Part shown: positions 8,686-17,632 of the stretch, one piece after another
How positions within the stretch are numbered: position 1 is the first letter of the stretch
Layout: every line of letters starts with the position of its first letter
NCBI GenBank assembly: GCA_019639195.1
Contig: JAHBSI010000001.1
Location: 744,001-808,000, forward strand
DNA: 64,000 nt
From: Acidobacteriota bacterium
GTDB lineage: Bacteria > Acidobacteriota > Blastocatellia > Pyrinomonadales > Pyrinomonadaceae
Direction: 5' to 3'
Translations under genes and position numbers: made by a program
The notes under the pieces: generated by a model
Seen by the model: the letters and a program-made list of their open reading frames with translations, nothing else
The model's database searches: none
What the model was told of the DNA's origin: nothing

Positions 8686-10791
8686 CTACTTAGTTGCGCT
8701 GTCGTTCTGTGTTCGCGGGTCGTAAGGTGTTCCAAGATAACGCTTTACGGCGTCCTGTGCGCTGTCGTAGTTGCTGGGGTCGGATTCGGCCCGCTTGTAT
8801 GCCGCAACCGCACGGGTTCGGTCGCCTTTAGCGTCATAGGCATTTCCCATCTTGATATTTGCCCAGACCGACAGCCACGATGGATCAATATTCCCGGAGG
8901 CAAGGCAGGCCTTAAAATTGTCGATCGCAACATCATAATTTCGCTGTTCGAGGTAGAGCAGGCCAAAGTTGTAATAGACCCAAGCGTTCGAACGATCGAG
9001 CTTTAACGCGGCTTCGAACTGCGTCTGTGCCTCGGCGTAATTTCCTTCCTTGAACTGCTCAATGCCTCGGCGTGCGATCGCCGAAACGCGAAGGTCAGGC
9101 GAGATGCGCAACAACTTAAAATGCGGGTCGATGACCACCCGCAGCGGCTTTCCGTCCGACTGAATATTGAAATCCGCACTCGCATCTTCGACTGTTACCG
9201 TCTGTATCTTATCGCCGGAGCTTCCCTCGCTCTGCAGCTCGATATCGACCGGCAGACGAAGGTTGTCGTAGTTCTGTTTCACCGTTCCGCGCGTGATGAA
9301 TTTGCCACCGCGTGTACGCAAGATCTGATAATCCGCCTGAAATTCCGGCACACCCGTTCCCTCGACCCAGCGGGCGAAAAAGTATCGCAGATTCTCGCCG
9401 GCGTCCTTAGAAGCGAGTTTCTCGAAATCGTAGATCGAGGCGCGTTTGCCGTGATATTGTGCAAGAAAGTCGCGCAGGATCTTCTCGAATTTGTCTTTGC
9501 CAACGGTCTCTCGGAGCAGTCGAAAAACGAGCGGGCCCTTGCCGTACATAATGTACTTATAGGCAGAAGATTGGTCATCAAGGGCGGCCGGAGCACGCAG
9601 CAACGAGGCCGTCGGTTCGAAGGTCAAGGCTTTTTCCAACTGCTGACGGTGAAGCTCCTCAAGTTTCGGGCCATCGAGCTTTGCTTCCCGCAGTGAATAG
9701 GCGCTGTATTCCGCAAGGCCCTGAGAAAGCCAGGCGTCATCAAACGACTTCAGTCCGACGGTCAAGCCCCACCATTGGAAAGCGGCTTCACGCTGGAGGC
9801 GGTCGAGTGCACTTTCACGATCGCCTTCGAAATTGCGGCCCGCGATGAACAACATTCCCATCGCCGAATAGTAATCAAGACTCTCGTCATCGATCTCGAC
9901 AACGGTGTATTTATTTCCGAACGACGCCTGGCCGAAGCGTTTTGCGTAGGCGGCGAGCGCATCGCCGACCGTTTCGGCATAAGCTTCGACGCGTTCATCG
10001 TGGCCGGGCTGCGTAAGGAATTTGATGCTTGTACCGCCGTATTTCAGGTCGCGGACAACATACTTGCCATAGGCGATGTTGCCTACAAGCCCAGGTTGAG
10101 ACTGAACAAAGCGGAACGTGCCGTTGACGTTCGTTGATCCTGCCGCCGTGTCATCATACCCAACCACTTGATAGCCCGCCGGTAAAGTAACACTGATGTC
10201 GGCGGTCGCGGGGTCAGCTGCGTAATCGTGAAACGGGAACCAGCGCGCGGCATACATCAGGTAGCCAAGTTTGTCCCCGATAAACGCAAGGCGTTTGTTC
10301 AGCAGCGGGCCGCCCGCAGGTGTGTCGAGAACGCCTGCGTATTTGAACCGCAGAACGACCGGCGTGCCGCTTGCGATCTCCTGCCCAAGATCGATGCGGA
10401 CGCTCGGGCCGAGGTCAGACACACCGGCCTGATCCTGCACAAAGGTGATAGCGCCTACGGGTGCAGGTGTCGGTGTTGGAAGTTGTCCTTTTGCCGGCCG
10501 TTTGGAAGGCTTAGTTGCTGACTCCGCAGCGACGGGTTCATCGACCCGGGTGATCGACTCGATCTTCAGCGAACCGTTGAGTTCGAAGACGACAGATCGG
10601 GCGTTATCAAGCGGCGTAAAACCGACATCAACCGTAGCCGCAAGGCGACGCGAGTTCGGCTCGAGCGACACCGTCATCTTATAGCTCGTCACGTCAAATG
10701 GCGTGTGCTTTACGCTCTGAGCAAGCGCCGGAACGCTTCCCACGACAATGGCCGCAGCAACCGCGGACAGACATCTTATAAACCTTTGCAT
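8686..10791 (-). CDS. M1-family peptidase-like protein lacking all zinc ligands, with C-terminal TPRs
   Basis: 701 residues with a Sec signal (cleavage near PALAQ, 25). An N-terminal beta-domain (30-250) has a Pro/Thr linker near 100-112. The M1 catalytic-like domain follows, and three TPR-like repeats lie at about 575-680 (EQFKEGNYAEAQTQFEAALK and following). The gluzincin signature is recognisable but dead. Where HExxH should be it reads REAAF (334-338, before QWWG), and the third ligand in NEG is replaced by Q357 in SQGLAEY. The GxMEN substrate motif is also degraded (SAMGMLF). I verified these codons on the minus strand: CGT, TTC and CAG. It is predicted to have no peptidase activity and may be a periplasmic binding or scaffold protein. 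Confidence 0.85.
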   Translation of the reverse strand: MQRFIRCLSAVAAAIVVGSVPALAQSVKHTPFDVTSYKMTVSLEPNSRRLAATVDVGFTPLDNARSVVFELNGSLKIESITRVDEPVAAESATKPSKRPAKGQLPTPTPAPVGAITFVQDQAGVSDLGPSVRIDLGQEIASGTPVVLRFKYAGVLDTPAGGPLLNKRLAFIGDKLGYLMYAARWFPFHDYAADPATADISVTLPAGYQVVGYDDTAAGSTNVNGTFRFVQSQPGLVGNIAYGKYVVRDLKYGGTSIKFLTQPGHDERVEAYAETVGDALAAYAKRFGQASFGNKYTVVEIDDESLDYYSAMGMLFIAGRNFEGDRESALDRLQREAAFQWWGLTVGLKSFDDAWLSQGLAEYSAYSLREAKLDGPKLEELHRQQLEKALTFEPTASLLRAPAALDDQSSAYKYIMYGKGPLVFRLLRETVGKDKFEKILRDFLAQYHGKRASIYDFEKLASKDAGENLRYFFARWVEGTGVPEFQADYQILRTRGGKFITRGTVKQNYDNLRLPVDIELQSEGSSGDKIQTVTVEDASADFNIQSDGKPLRVVIDPHFKLLRISPDLRVSAIARRGIEQFKEGNYAEAQTQFEAALKLDRSNAWVYYNFGLLYLEQRNYDVAIDNFKACLASGNIDPSWLSVWANIKMGNAYDAKGDRTRAVAAYKRAESDPSNYDSAQDAVKRYLGTPYDPRTQNDSATK

Positions 10792-10876
10792 TTCGTGTTA
10801 AACCGCAAAATAAAGCTTCTAATGTTGCGATGTTTAAGATGATTTAAAGTTCGATTTCGTTTGCCCGGACCAAAGT

Positions 10877-12079
10877 TTAAGGTGCAGGGGCCAGGTAGAT
10901 CGGATTTGACATTATCCACGGCATCGCCTCAAAAGCCGCTCCGAGGCCCTCCCGATAGGCCTCAACGCGATAAACGCCCGGTCCGTCGGCCTTAAACTCA
11001 TAATGATCCGCACCGGCATTCTCCGCCGCCTTTTGACCGTTCTTATAAAGGACCACACGGCTCTTGAGCGGCAGATCGACCGTTAACACGTTGGATTCGG
11101 CGACAGAAGCACGTTCGCCCATCGAGCGATCGCCAAACCGGAATCTGAAGCCGGAAGTATCGCCTAGAGCGTCCATTCCAACAAACACACGCCCGTCCGA
11201 GATCGCGGCAAGCAGACTGTCCTGGGTTAGCGGCGTTCCTTTCGGAATAAGGACATGCACCTGCATTATCCTGAATATCCGTTCATACGGGTCGAGCTTC
11301 ACGCCAAAGAACTTGTGTCCGGTCTCGTCGCCCAACAGGTAGAAGCCGATATTCGAATGAGCGTCCGTGCCCGCAAAAAGCGTTGCTCTGTCGGCCTCTG
11401 CGTAGCTGTCGAACTTGGCAAGATTCTCGTCCGGCCGCGAAAACGAGCGTGCAAAGACGAGTTCCGGATAGCTAGAACCCGACCAGAGCAGGTCAAAAAA
11501 AGCTGTAAAACGGTTGATATTTTTGGCGGCCGTGTGAAGGTTAAAGACCTCGACGCCATCAATGTCAGCCCGCCAGGAGTGAAATCTTTCGGGATAGGTG
11601 ACGAGTGCGAGGCGGTGCTCATTGTGCAGTTTTGCTGCGACATCACGTGTTGAGAGCCGCCTCAAGCCGGCGGCATCCGCACTTCCGGGCACCATCAGCA
11701 TCCGATCATCGTCGGCCGTGTCTATCTCATTTCCGGCCACAAACAACGTATTTCCGTGCTGGCCGCTAAGCGTCATTGCCGAAGTATCGTAAGCATCCGA
11801 CCAATGCTCCGTCATCACGACGAAATTCGTTCCCGCGGCGTTCGCACCCGCGATCAACTCGTCAAACGTCGCATTGCTGTGCCCACCGATGGCGGAATGA
11901 GCGTGGATCGCGCCGTGATATTCGTCGAACCGCGCGTCCTCGATCTGCCTTCGGGCGGTGTTGTCCGAGGCGATCTTGTCAGCGGTCTGCCCGATCATGT
12001 ACCGCCGGTATGCAAAAGGCACCTGCGAGAGGATGACGAGCACCGCAACGGCGATAAGAATGCGTTTGAAGATCTTCAC
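10877..12079 (-). CDS. Membrane-anchored PHP-domain-like phosphoesterase
   Basis: 400 residues. A single N-terminal membrane anchor (about 5-22) is followed by a PHP-type metal site: YHGAIHAHSAIGGHS (H55, H59, H61), TEHWSD (H92), GNEID (E118) and GTDAHSN. These are the conserved His/Asp clusters of the polymerase-and-histidinol-phosphatase superfamily. A beta-sandwich-like C-terminal part follows (VLTVDLPLKSRVVLYKNGQK). The substrate is unknown; PHP proteins of this size with an anchor usually act on phosphoesters outside the cytoplasm. The start is GTG, immediately after the TAA of the upstream Dabb gene with no spacer, so translation is probably coupled. The first in-frame ATG would remove the anchor, so I prefer GTG. 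Confidence 0.72.
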   Translation of the reverse strand: MKIFKRILIAVAVLVILSQVPFAYRRYMIGQTADKIASDNTARRQIEDARFDEYHGAIHAHSAIGGHSNATFDELIAGANAAGTNFVVMTEHWSDAYDTSAMTLSGQHGNTLFVAGNEIDTADDDRMLMVPGSADAAGLRRLSTRDVAAKLHNEHRLALVTYPERFHSWRADIDGVEVFNLHTAAKNINRFTAFFDLLWSGSSYPELVFARSFSRPDENLAKFDSYAEADRATLFAGTDAHSNIGFYLLGDETGHKFFGVKLDPYERIFRIMQVHVLIPKGTPLTQDSLLAAISDGRVFVGMDALGDTSGFRFRFGDRSMGERASVAESNVLTVDLPLKSRVVLYKNGQKAAENAGADHYEFKADGPGVYRVEAYREGLGAAFEAMPWIMSNPIYLAPAP

Positions 12080-12370
12080 TTAAGAAATAAAATCGACGGA
12101 AACCGCACGTTCGGCGAGCTTTTTCCCAAGCTCCGCAACCTTTTGATGTTCGGGATGAACCGTATAGCTTTCAAGTGCGTCGCGATCGGCAAAGGTCGCG
12201 ACCAGGCCCGTATCGAACGAGCGATCGAGGCCGAGAATGTCGCGTCCGACCGCAAAGCTCTCGATCCCGGGGACGACGCCCACCAGAGCCTTGAGGCTTG
12301 CGACGTGACCTTGCATCTCTTCATCCGAGACCTCGGCCTTGTATTTCCAGCAAACGATATGTGTGAGCAT
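12080..12370 (-). CDS. Dabb (stress-responsive A/B barrel) family protein
   Basis: 96 residues. It starts MLTHIVCWKYK and contains the family pattern: 'VPGIESFAVGRDI' (beta-alpha turn), FDTGLVATFADRDALESY and HPEHQKVAELGK. Dabb proteins are small dimeric ferredoxin-like barrels. Some are cyclases or hydroxynitrile lyases and many have no known function. It is the first gene of a two-gene unit with the PHP protein: the two abut exactly at 12079/12080. Confidence 0.85.
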   Translation of the reverse strand: MLTHIVCWKYKAEVSDEEMQGHVASLKALVGVVPGIESFAVGRDILGLDRSFDTGLVATFADRDALESYTVHPEHQKVAELGKKLAERAVSVDFIS

Positions 12371-12453
12371 AGCTTTTTAGAGTGGGGAATTTAACTTCTT
12401 CTGTTCGTTGATTTTAACCAACGATTGTGGAAAACTTGAAACGCTAAAAAACG

Positions 12454-13839
12454 ATGCCCGCCATCGAACCCGCGGCCTCGGGCCGCACACCAAAGAAAAT
12501 AGACACTTTACGACCGACAACCGCATGCCCGGTTTGCTCACGCGACGCTCGCGGCGAGTGGACCTCGCTCGAAAGTTTGCCGAGCGAGATCGCAAAGCTC
12601 ATACGAGCGAATGCACCTGACGTCGGCGAGTTCTCTGCGGTCTGCACACGCTGCGCCGACCTTTTTACGCGGGCAAAAGATGAGATCATCAAGGATGCGG
12701 CCGTCCAAAAGGACGGCTCTCACGTGCTTTCGACGCCTCTGCGGCTCGATGCCGACACGCGATACACGGGAAAGGGCGTGACGATCGCCTTCCTAGATTC
12801 CGGTTTCTATCCCCACGTCGATCTCACCACGCCCGAGAATCGCATCATCGCTTACCGCAACTTGCTTGACGAGGACGGCGACCTGACGACGCTCTTCGAG
12901 CCCGATGTCGCAAGTTGGCACGGGATGATGACATCGGTCGTCGCGGCCGGCAACGGCTCGCTTTCGAATGGTTTCTATCGCGGCATCGCATGTAATTCGG
13001 ATGTTGTGCTCGTAAAACTTGCACGCACCGGCAGGATCTCGGACCAGAATATTCTCGACGGCCTTAATTGGGTGCTTGAACATCGCGAAAAATACGACAT
13101 CCGCATCGTGAACATCTCGGCGGGCGGTGACGGTGTCGCAAGCTACCTTCACGATCCGGTTTCGCAGGCTGTTGAAGAATGTTCACGCGAAGGCATCCTT
13201 GTCGTCTGTGCCGTCGGGAACGCGGGCCACATACCCGGCCATCCTGTCGTGCCGCCGGCGAGTGCTCCTTCGTGTATCGCGGTGGGCGGCCTCGACGATC
13301 ACAATTCGCTCAATCGTGCCAGACGCGGGATGTACCGCTCATCATACGGGCCGACCGTTGACGGGCTGCAGAAGCCGGAAGTGATCGCATCATCGATCTG
13401 GGTTCCCGCACCGATACTGCCGAATACGCCTACTGCCGCACAGGCTGAGCTGCTGAGTTTGCTCGACAATGCACCCGACGAAGATCTTTACGACATCATT
13501 GCGAAGTATCCCGGGATCGACCCCGAACTCGATGCCGCCGCAGATCGCGAACCGCACAGCATACGGCAGATCATTACGTTGAAGATCCGCCGCGAGAACG
13601 TCATAACGGCGCACTACAAATATGTTGACGGAACGAGCTTTGCCGCACCGATCGTTTCATCGGTCGCAGCACAGATGATCGAAGCGGATCCGAAGCTCTC
13701 GCCTTCTGAGGTCAAGAATATTCTTATCTCGACCGCCGAACGCCTTCCGCTTTATGAGGTCGATCGGCAAGGCTGGGGCGTCATCGACGCAAGAAAAGCC
13801 GTCGAAATGGCTGTCGAAACTTCCAAAAGAACCGAATAG
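12454..13839 (+). CDS. Subtilisin-like serine protease with N-terminal CxxC pair, no signal peptide
   Basis: 461 residues of the S8 family. The triad is complete: Asp115 in FLDSGF, His156 in SWHGMMTS, Ser395 in DGTSFAAPIV. The oxyanion Asn lies in AVGNAGH. Unusually, there is no signal peptide. Instead residues 25-28 (CPVC) and 64-67 (CTRC) form two CxxC knuckles about 36 residues apart, as in a zinc ribbon. An extra segment of about 50 residues (DNAPDEDLYDIIAKYPGIDP and following) lies before the catalytic Ser. A cytoplasmic, possibly zinc-regulated protease is the simplest reading. The gene converges on the next one with only six bases between stops. Confidence 0.85.
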   Translation: MPAIEPAASGRTPKKIDTLRPTTACPVCSRDARGEWTSLESLPSEIAKLIRANAPDVGEFSAVCTRCADLFTRAKDEIIKDAAVQKDGSHVLSTPLRLDADTRYTGKGVTIAFLDSGFYPHVDLTTPENRIIAYRNLLDEDGDLTTLFEPDVASWHGMMTSVVAAGNGSLSNGFYRGIACNSDVVLVKLARTGRISDQNILDGLNWVLEHREKYDIRIVNISAGGDGVASYLHDPVSQAVEECSREGILVVCAVGNAGHIPGHPVVPPASAPSCIAVGGLDDHNSLNRARRGMYRSSYGPTVDGLQKPEVIASSIWVPAPILPNTPTAAQAELLSLLDNAPDEDLYDIIAKYPGIDPELDAAADREPHSIRQIITLKIRRENVITAHYKYVDGTSFAAPIVSSVAAQMIEADPKLSPSEVKNILISTAERLPLYEVDRQGWGVIDARKAVEMAVETSKRTE

Positions 13840-13845
13840 AAGAAT

Positions 13846-14652
13846 TTAGTCGTCGTTATCCGGATTCGGGGTCGGACGCGGACCCTGACGCGGAGTCGGC
13901 GAAACGCTCGGCCGAGGTGTCGCTGAAGGCCGCGGCGTTGGTGAACGCGTAGGTGTCGGCGTCTCTTCCGGAGTTTCCGTCGGGCTCGGTGAAGGCTTCG
14001 GTGTGGGCGTCGGCGCCTTTACGTTGGCGTTCGTATTTACATTCAAATTCGGCGACGGCATCGGCGGCATCGCGTTGAAATTGAAATTCGAATCAAAGCC
14101 GACATTTGAATTCAAATTCGCATTCTGATTCGCAAAGATCGAGTTCGAATTCGTATTTGCCGCGGGCGTATCTCTGCGGAGAAATGAGTAAAGCAAAGCG
14201 CCGGCGGCAACGACCAGGAGCGTACCGATAACGGTAAGGACGACCGTCTTCATCGTGTTCGGCGGCGGCGGCGGTGCGTAATAACCTTGCGGACGCTGCT
14301 GCGTCGGGCGAACCTGCTGCTGCGGCGGAAGCGGTTCGGGGTTTGTCGAGATCACGATGCGTTCTCCCGAACTTGGCGGCGGCACTGCTGCATTAAGTTC
14401 GTCGATCGATGGCGGCGGTGGTGGGACCGCGGCCGCCGGAATGCTGCCCGCACGCCTGATGACCGTTACCTCGGCCGCATCATCCTCTTCCGGCTCGATC
14501 GGTTCAAGCGGTGCGGACGGCATCGGCAAACTCTCGCTCGGCAACGCGGAAAATTGCGGCTCAACATCCTCGATCAGCGGCGTACCGTCTTTCGTACAAA
14601 AGCGGATCACTTCTTCGTCGTATGTCGCGTCGCAATTCGGGCAGTGTTTCAT
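13846..14652 (-). CDS. Zinc-ribbon, Pro-rich single-pass membrane protein
   Basis: 268 residues. The N-terminus is a zinc-ribbon-like module (HCPNC at 3-7, then RFCTKDGTPL). A Pro-rich region follows (PPPPPSIDELN, PPQQQVRPTQQRP). One membrane span is at about 143-162 (VVLTVIGTLLVVAAGALLYSF). The tail is low complexity: Asn-rich, then Pro/Thr/Ser-rich repeats to the C-terminus. Such 'zinc-ribbon + TM' proteins are common in Acidobacteriota and have no defined function. The low-complexity tail may cross the periplasm. It has no neighbour that explains it. Confidence 0.6.
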   Translation of the reverse strand: MKHCPNCDATYDEEVIRFCTKDGTPLIEDVEPQFSALPSESLPMPSAPLEPIEPEEDDAAEVTVIRRAGSIPAAAVPPPPPSIDELNAAVPPPSSGERIVISTNPEPLPPQQQVRPTQQRPQGYYAPPPPPNTMKTVVLTVIGTLLVVAAGALLYSFLRRDTPAANTNSNSIFANQNANLNSNVGFDSNFNFNAMPPMPSPNLNVNTNANVKAPTPTPKPSPSPTETPEETPTPTRSPTPRPSATPRPSVSPTPRQGPRPTPNPDNDD

Positions 14653-14721
14653 AAGATATGCATCCTCGATGATGACCTAAGAACGCTGAAATTTTAACAC
14701 GGTTCGCGGTTTCGGCCTGCT

Positions 14722-14767
14722 AACTGATCAGTTTTTTTAACAAGGCCGCGTCCTCCTATTGTATAAT
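14722..14767 (+). promoter_or_regulatory. Promoter/operator region of the ParE-type toxin-antitoxin pair
   Basis: A perfect TATAAT (14762-14767) lies only seven bases before the antitoxin ATG, so the transcript is probably leaderless. No convincing -35 element is visible. A perfect 12-bp palindrome, AACTGATCAGTT (14722-14733), is 28 bases upstream of the box. It is a reasonable candidate for an autoregulatory operator, although the T-run after it could also mark a short hairpin. Confidence 0.45.
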
Positions 14768-14774
14768 CAACGTC

Positions 14775-14999
14775 ATGGGAAACGCATCGACAGTTGAAGA
14801 ACAAGCACTAGGACTTTCAACCCAAGAGCGCGCCGCTCTTGCGTCGAAGCTTCTTCGCTCGTTGCCGGAATTTTTGCGAGACGAAGACGAAGGGATCGGC
14901 GAAGCTACCCGGCGGCGTGCAGAGATCACCGCGAATCCTGATATTGGTATTTCGTTCGAAGAGCTTCGAGAGAGAATCTCGGAGAGATTCGATATATGA
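14775..14999 (+). CDS. Addiction-module antitoxin (PF09720-like)
   Basis: 74 acidic residues. The pattern 'LSTQERAALASKLLRSLPE' followed by E....W/R-rich 'RRRAEITANPDIGISFEEL' and a C-terminal REIS-like helix matches the 'putative addiction module component' antitoxins that partner ParE/RelE toxins. The stop overlaps the toxin start by four bases (ATGA), which is typical for coupled translation in type II systems. No DNA-binding domain is obvious beyond the N-terminal helix. Confidence 0.8.
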   Translation: MGNASTVEEQALGLSTQERAALASKLLRSLPEFLRDEDEGIGEATRRRAEITANPDIGISFEELRERISERFDI

Positions 15000-15286
15000 A
15001 GCTGACACTTCACCCACTCGTTCATCTCGATATACTTGAGGCGATGAGTTTCTATGAACGGGAAGGTGGAGCTAAATTAGCTGCTGACTTTTTTCTTGAG
15101 TTTACCCGCGTCAAAGAATGCATTGTTGAAAGACCGTTGTCGTTTGTGAGCTTAAGTAGTGAACTCCGACGTGCCAAGTTTGATCGCTTCCCGTTTCACA
15201 CCATCTTTAGCATCGAATCTGATCACATACTTATACTTGTCGTTCGGCACGATGCCAGACACGAGCATTTCGGTCTAGACAGATGA
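14996..15286 (+). CDS. ParE/RelE-superfamily toxin
   Basis: 96 residues: 'LTLHPLVHLDILEAMSFYE' (N-terminal strand and helix), 'GAKLAADFFLEFTRVKECIV', PLSFVSLSSELRRAKFDRFP, 'FHTIFSIESDHILILVVRHDARH'. This is the plasmid-stabilisation fold, with the C-terminal RF...I.F.......V....H pattern. RelE relatives cut mRNA at the ribosome and ParE relatives poison gyrase. Sequence alone does not decide between them, though the R-x-x-x-F-P-F-x-x-x-F layout is ParE-like. Partner antitoxin is immediately upstream. Confidence 0.82.
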   Translation: MKLTLHPLVHLDILEAMSFYEREGGAKLAADFFLEFTRVKECIVERPLSFVSLSSELRRAKFDRFPFHTIFSIESDHILILVVRHDARHEHFGLDR

Positions 15287-15370
15287 GCGTCACAATCTGT
15301 TATTGCTGATCCGGGATGAACTGAAATGTCGGCGAATCCGACGACCCGGTTGCCCAGAACCAGATGCATT

Positions 15371-17467
15371 CTAGTTCAAATATTCCTGAGTTTTTCCTCC
15401 TATCTCAAATGGTGCGTCCGGGACCGATGCTTCCTCTTCCAGATTCCAGACCTCGAACAATTCTGCGGGGCATTCCGTTATGAACCGCGACGGCTTTTGC
15501 AGAACGCTTTGTCGATTAAAGTCGGTTACTAGCAGCGGATACGTGATGTAAAGCTCGTCCTTTGCACGCGTCAGAGCAACGTACCAAAGGCGTCGTTCTT
15601 CTTCTTCACTGTCGATCTCGCGAAGCGACCGCGGGCTCGGGAACTTACCTTCAGCAGCAGAAATGATAAAGACGGATTTCCATTCGAGGCCTTTTGCCTG
15701 ATGCACGCTGGTGAGCGTCAATAGCTCGTCCTCGCCTGCGCCTTCGATCACTTCTTCCCCAACAAGCGGCTGCGGTTCCTTGAATCTCTCGGTCGAGAGC
15801 AGTGCCAGTTCGCCGAGGAGATCTTCCGTCGAAGAATATCGCGAAGCAAAAAGCGCAAGGCCCTTCAGATCCTCGAGTCTCGATTCGGCGTTCTCGTAAT
15901 TCTCCAGCAGATATTCTTCATAACCGTGCGTCAGGATCAGCTCGATCTGTTTTGCCGGACTACCTCTAAGCTCGGGTTTTACGAGCATTTCCATCAGTAC
16001 GATGAACTTGTGCCAGGGCGACTTCATACGGAAGTTCGCCGCGATCTTAACAAGGCCCTCGGTGATCGCCCGCCCGCCGTCCTTATCGCCGATCTCTGCG
16101 GGGGCAAGCTGCATCATCTGCTCATAAACCCGAGTCGCGGTCGCGTTGCCTACGCCGGGGATCATCTTCAGAACGCGCTTCCACGCGAGCTCATCCCGCG
16201 GATTAACAACGATGCGCAGGTACGAGATCACGTCCTTGATGTGCGCCTGTTCAAAGAACCGCACGCCTGACTGCACGCGATACGGAATGCCGCGTCGCGT
16301 CAGCTCAAGCTGCAGCTCGATCGAATGATAGTGCGAACGGTAGATCACTGCCATTTCCTCAAGCGATGTTCCTTCATCGCGAAGTTCCAGTATTCGCGAC
16401 GCGACAAAAACCGACTGCTGTTCGACATCGGAACACGCGACGAGGGCCGGTTTGGTATCGCGGCTTCGCCGAACTGCGTTGAGTGCTTTTGGAAACTGCT
16501 TGCGGTTGCCGGCGATCGATGTGTTCGCAAGGGCGAGTATCTCAGGCGTCGAACGATAATTTGTTTCGAGCTTGAAGGTCACCGCCTCTGGGTATCGTTT
16601 CGGAAATTCATAGATATTCGTGAACTCCGCCCCACGCCACGCAAAGATCGATTGGGCATCGTCGCCAACGACCATCACATTTCGATGCTTTACGGCGAGA
16701 AGATCGATGATCTCGGCCTGGAGCCGATTCGTATCCTGATATTCATCGACGAGAATGTGCTGGATCTGTTCGCTGTAAAGATCTGCGATCGCGGGCTTTT
16801 CGACAAGCAGGCGCTTCCAATGGATCAGAAGATCGTCGTAATCCATCAGATTCCGCTCGATCTTTCGCGTGCGATAAACGCGGTCAACCCGGTCGATCTG
16901 CGAGATCAGCAGCTCAAAATGCGGGTACTGCCGCAAAACAACATCTTCGATCGTTCGATCCGTATTATTCGCAAAGGAAATGATCGATTGGATCACTTCG
17001 CTCTTTGGGAAGCGCCGGCGTTTTGTGTCGATCGCCGCATCGTCGATGCAGATCGTGATAAGGTCGCGTGCATCTTCGCTGTCGAGGATCGTGTAGTTCG
17101 AGTCAAAACCGATGCTTGTCGCGTGCCGCCGCAGGATAAGATTTGCGATGCGATGGAAGGTGCCGCCCCATACGCGGTGCACATTCTGCGAACCGGTAAG
17201 GCCTTCGACCCGTCGCAGCATCTCGCGCGAAGCTCGATTCGTAAACGTTGCCAGCAAGATCCGCTGCGGCGAGACTCCGTGCTCAAGCAGGTAAGCAACA
17301 CGATACGTGATCGCCCGAGTTTTTCCCGAACCGGCACCCGCGATAACGAGCGACGCACCGGGCTTTGCGGTTACGACCCGAAGCTGCTCCTCGTTGAGTT
17401 CGGCGGCGTACCGCGTGAGTTTATCGGGAACGGCTGAGGGATCACGTTTTAGGACGTAGCGTGCCAA
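15371..17467 (-). CDS. UvrD/PcrA-like superfamily 1 DNA helicase
   Basis: 698 residues with all SF1A motifs: Q-motif LNEEQLRVV (24-32), Walker A GAGSGKT (44-50), ATFTNRASREML (Ia), ILVDEYQDTN (II), VVGDDAQSIFAWRGA (III), KLETNYRS (IV), LTSVHQAKGLEW (V) and YVALTRAKDELYI (VI). It is a 3'-5' ATP-dependent DNA helicase of the repair/replication-restart type, a little shorter than E. coli UvrD. The only plausible start in the frame is TTG at 17467: an in-frame stop lies upstream and no ATG precedes motif Q. It converges on the toxin gene, 84 bases apart. Confidence 0.9.
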   Translation of the reverse strand: MARYVLKRDPSAVPDKLTRYAAELNEEQLRVVTAKPGASLVIAGAGSGKTRAITYRVAYLLEHGVSPQRILLATFTNRASREMLRRVEGLTGSQNVHRVWGGTFHRIANLILRRHATSIGFDSNYTILDSEDARDLITICIDDAAIDTKRRRFPKSEVIQSIISFANNTDRTIEDVVLRQYPHFELLISQIDRVDRVYRTRKIERNLMDYDDLLIHWKRLLVEKPAIADLYSEQIQHILVDEYQDTNRLQAEIIDLLAVKHRNVMVVGDDAQSIFAWRGAEFTNIYEFPKRYPEAVTFKLETNYRSTPEILALANTSIAGNRKQFPKALNAVRRSRDTKPALVACSDVEQQSVFVASRILELRDEGTSLEEMAVIYRSHYHSIELQLELTRRGIPYRVQSGVRFFEQAHIKDVISYLRIVVNPRDELAWKRVLKMIPGVGNATATRVYEQMMQLAPAEIGDKDGGRAITEGLVKIAANFRMKSPWHKFIVLMEMLVKPELRGSPAKQIELILTHGYEEYLLENYENAESRLEDLKGLALFASRYSSTEDLLGELALLSTERFKEPQPLVGEEVIEGAGEDELLTLTSVHQAKGLEWKSVFIISAAEGKFPSPRSLREIDSEEEERRLWYVALTRAKDELYITYPLLVTDFNRQSVLQKPSRFITECPAELFEVWNLEEEASVPDAPFEIGGKTQEYLN

Positions 17468-17596
17468 GGGTAAACAGTAGAACTCGCCGGCAGAACCGAC
17501 GCGTCTGTTTCATTTATAACACAACATACCATCTATTGCAAGAATATTTTTCATTTGGTACCATTTTTTTTCTTTATTTTTCGCCTTTCCGATTGA

Positions 17597-17602
17597 TATA
17601 AT
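17597..17602 (+). promoter_or_regulatory. TATAAT box for the Cys/His-rich peptide gene
   Basis: A perfect TATAAT hexamer lies 30 bases before the ATG at 17633, inside an AT-rich divergent region (17468-17632). No good -35 hexamer stands 16-18 bases upstream. Confidence 0.45.
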
Positions 17603-17632
17603 CCCTATTCTTTAGGGCCTCGGAAGATCTTG

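Noticed and set aside
16325..17437. 370-residue plus-strand frame inside the helicase gene
   Set aside because: The helicase motifs on the minus strand are all intact, and the plus frame has no domain.
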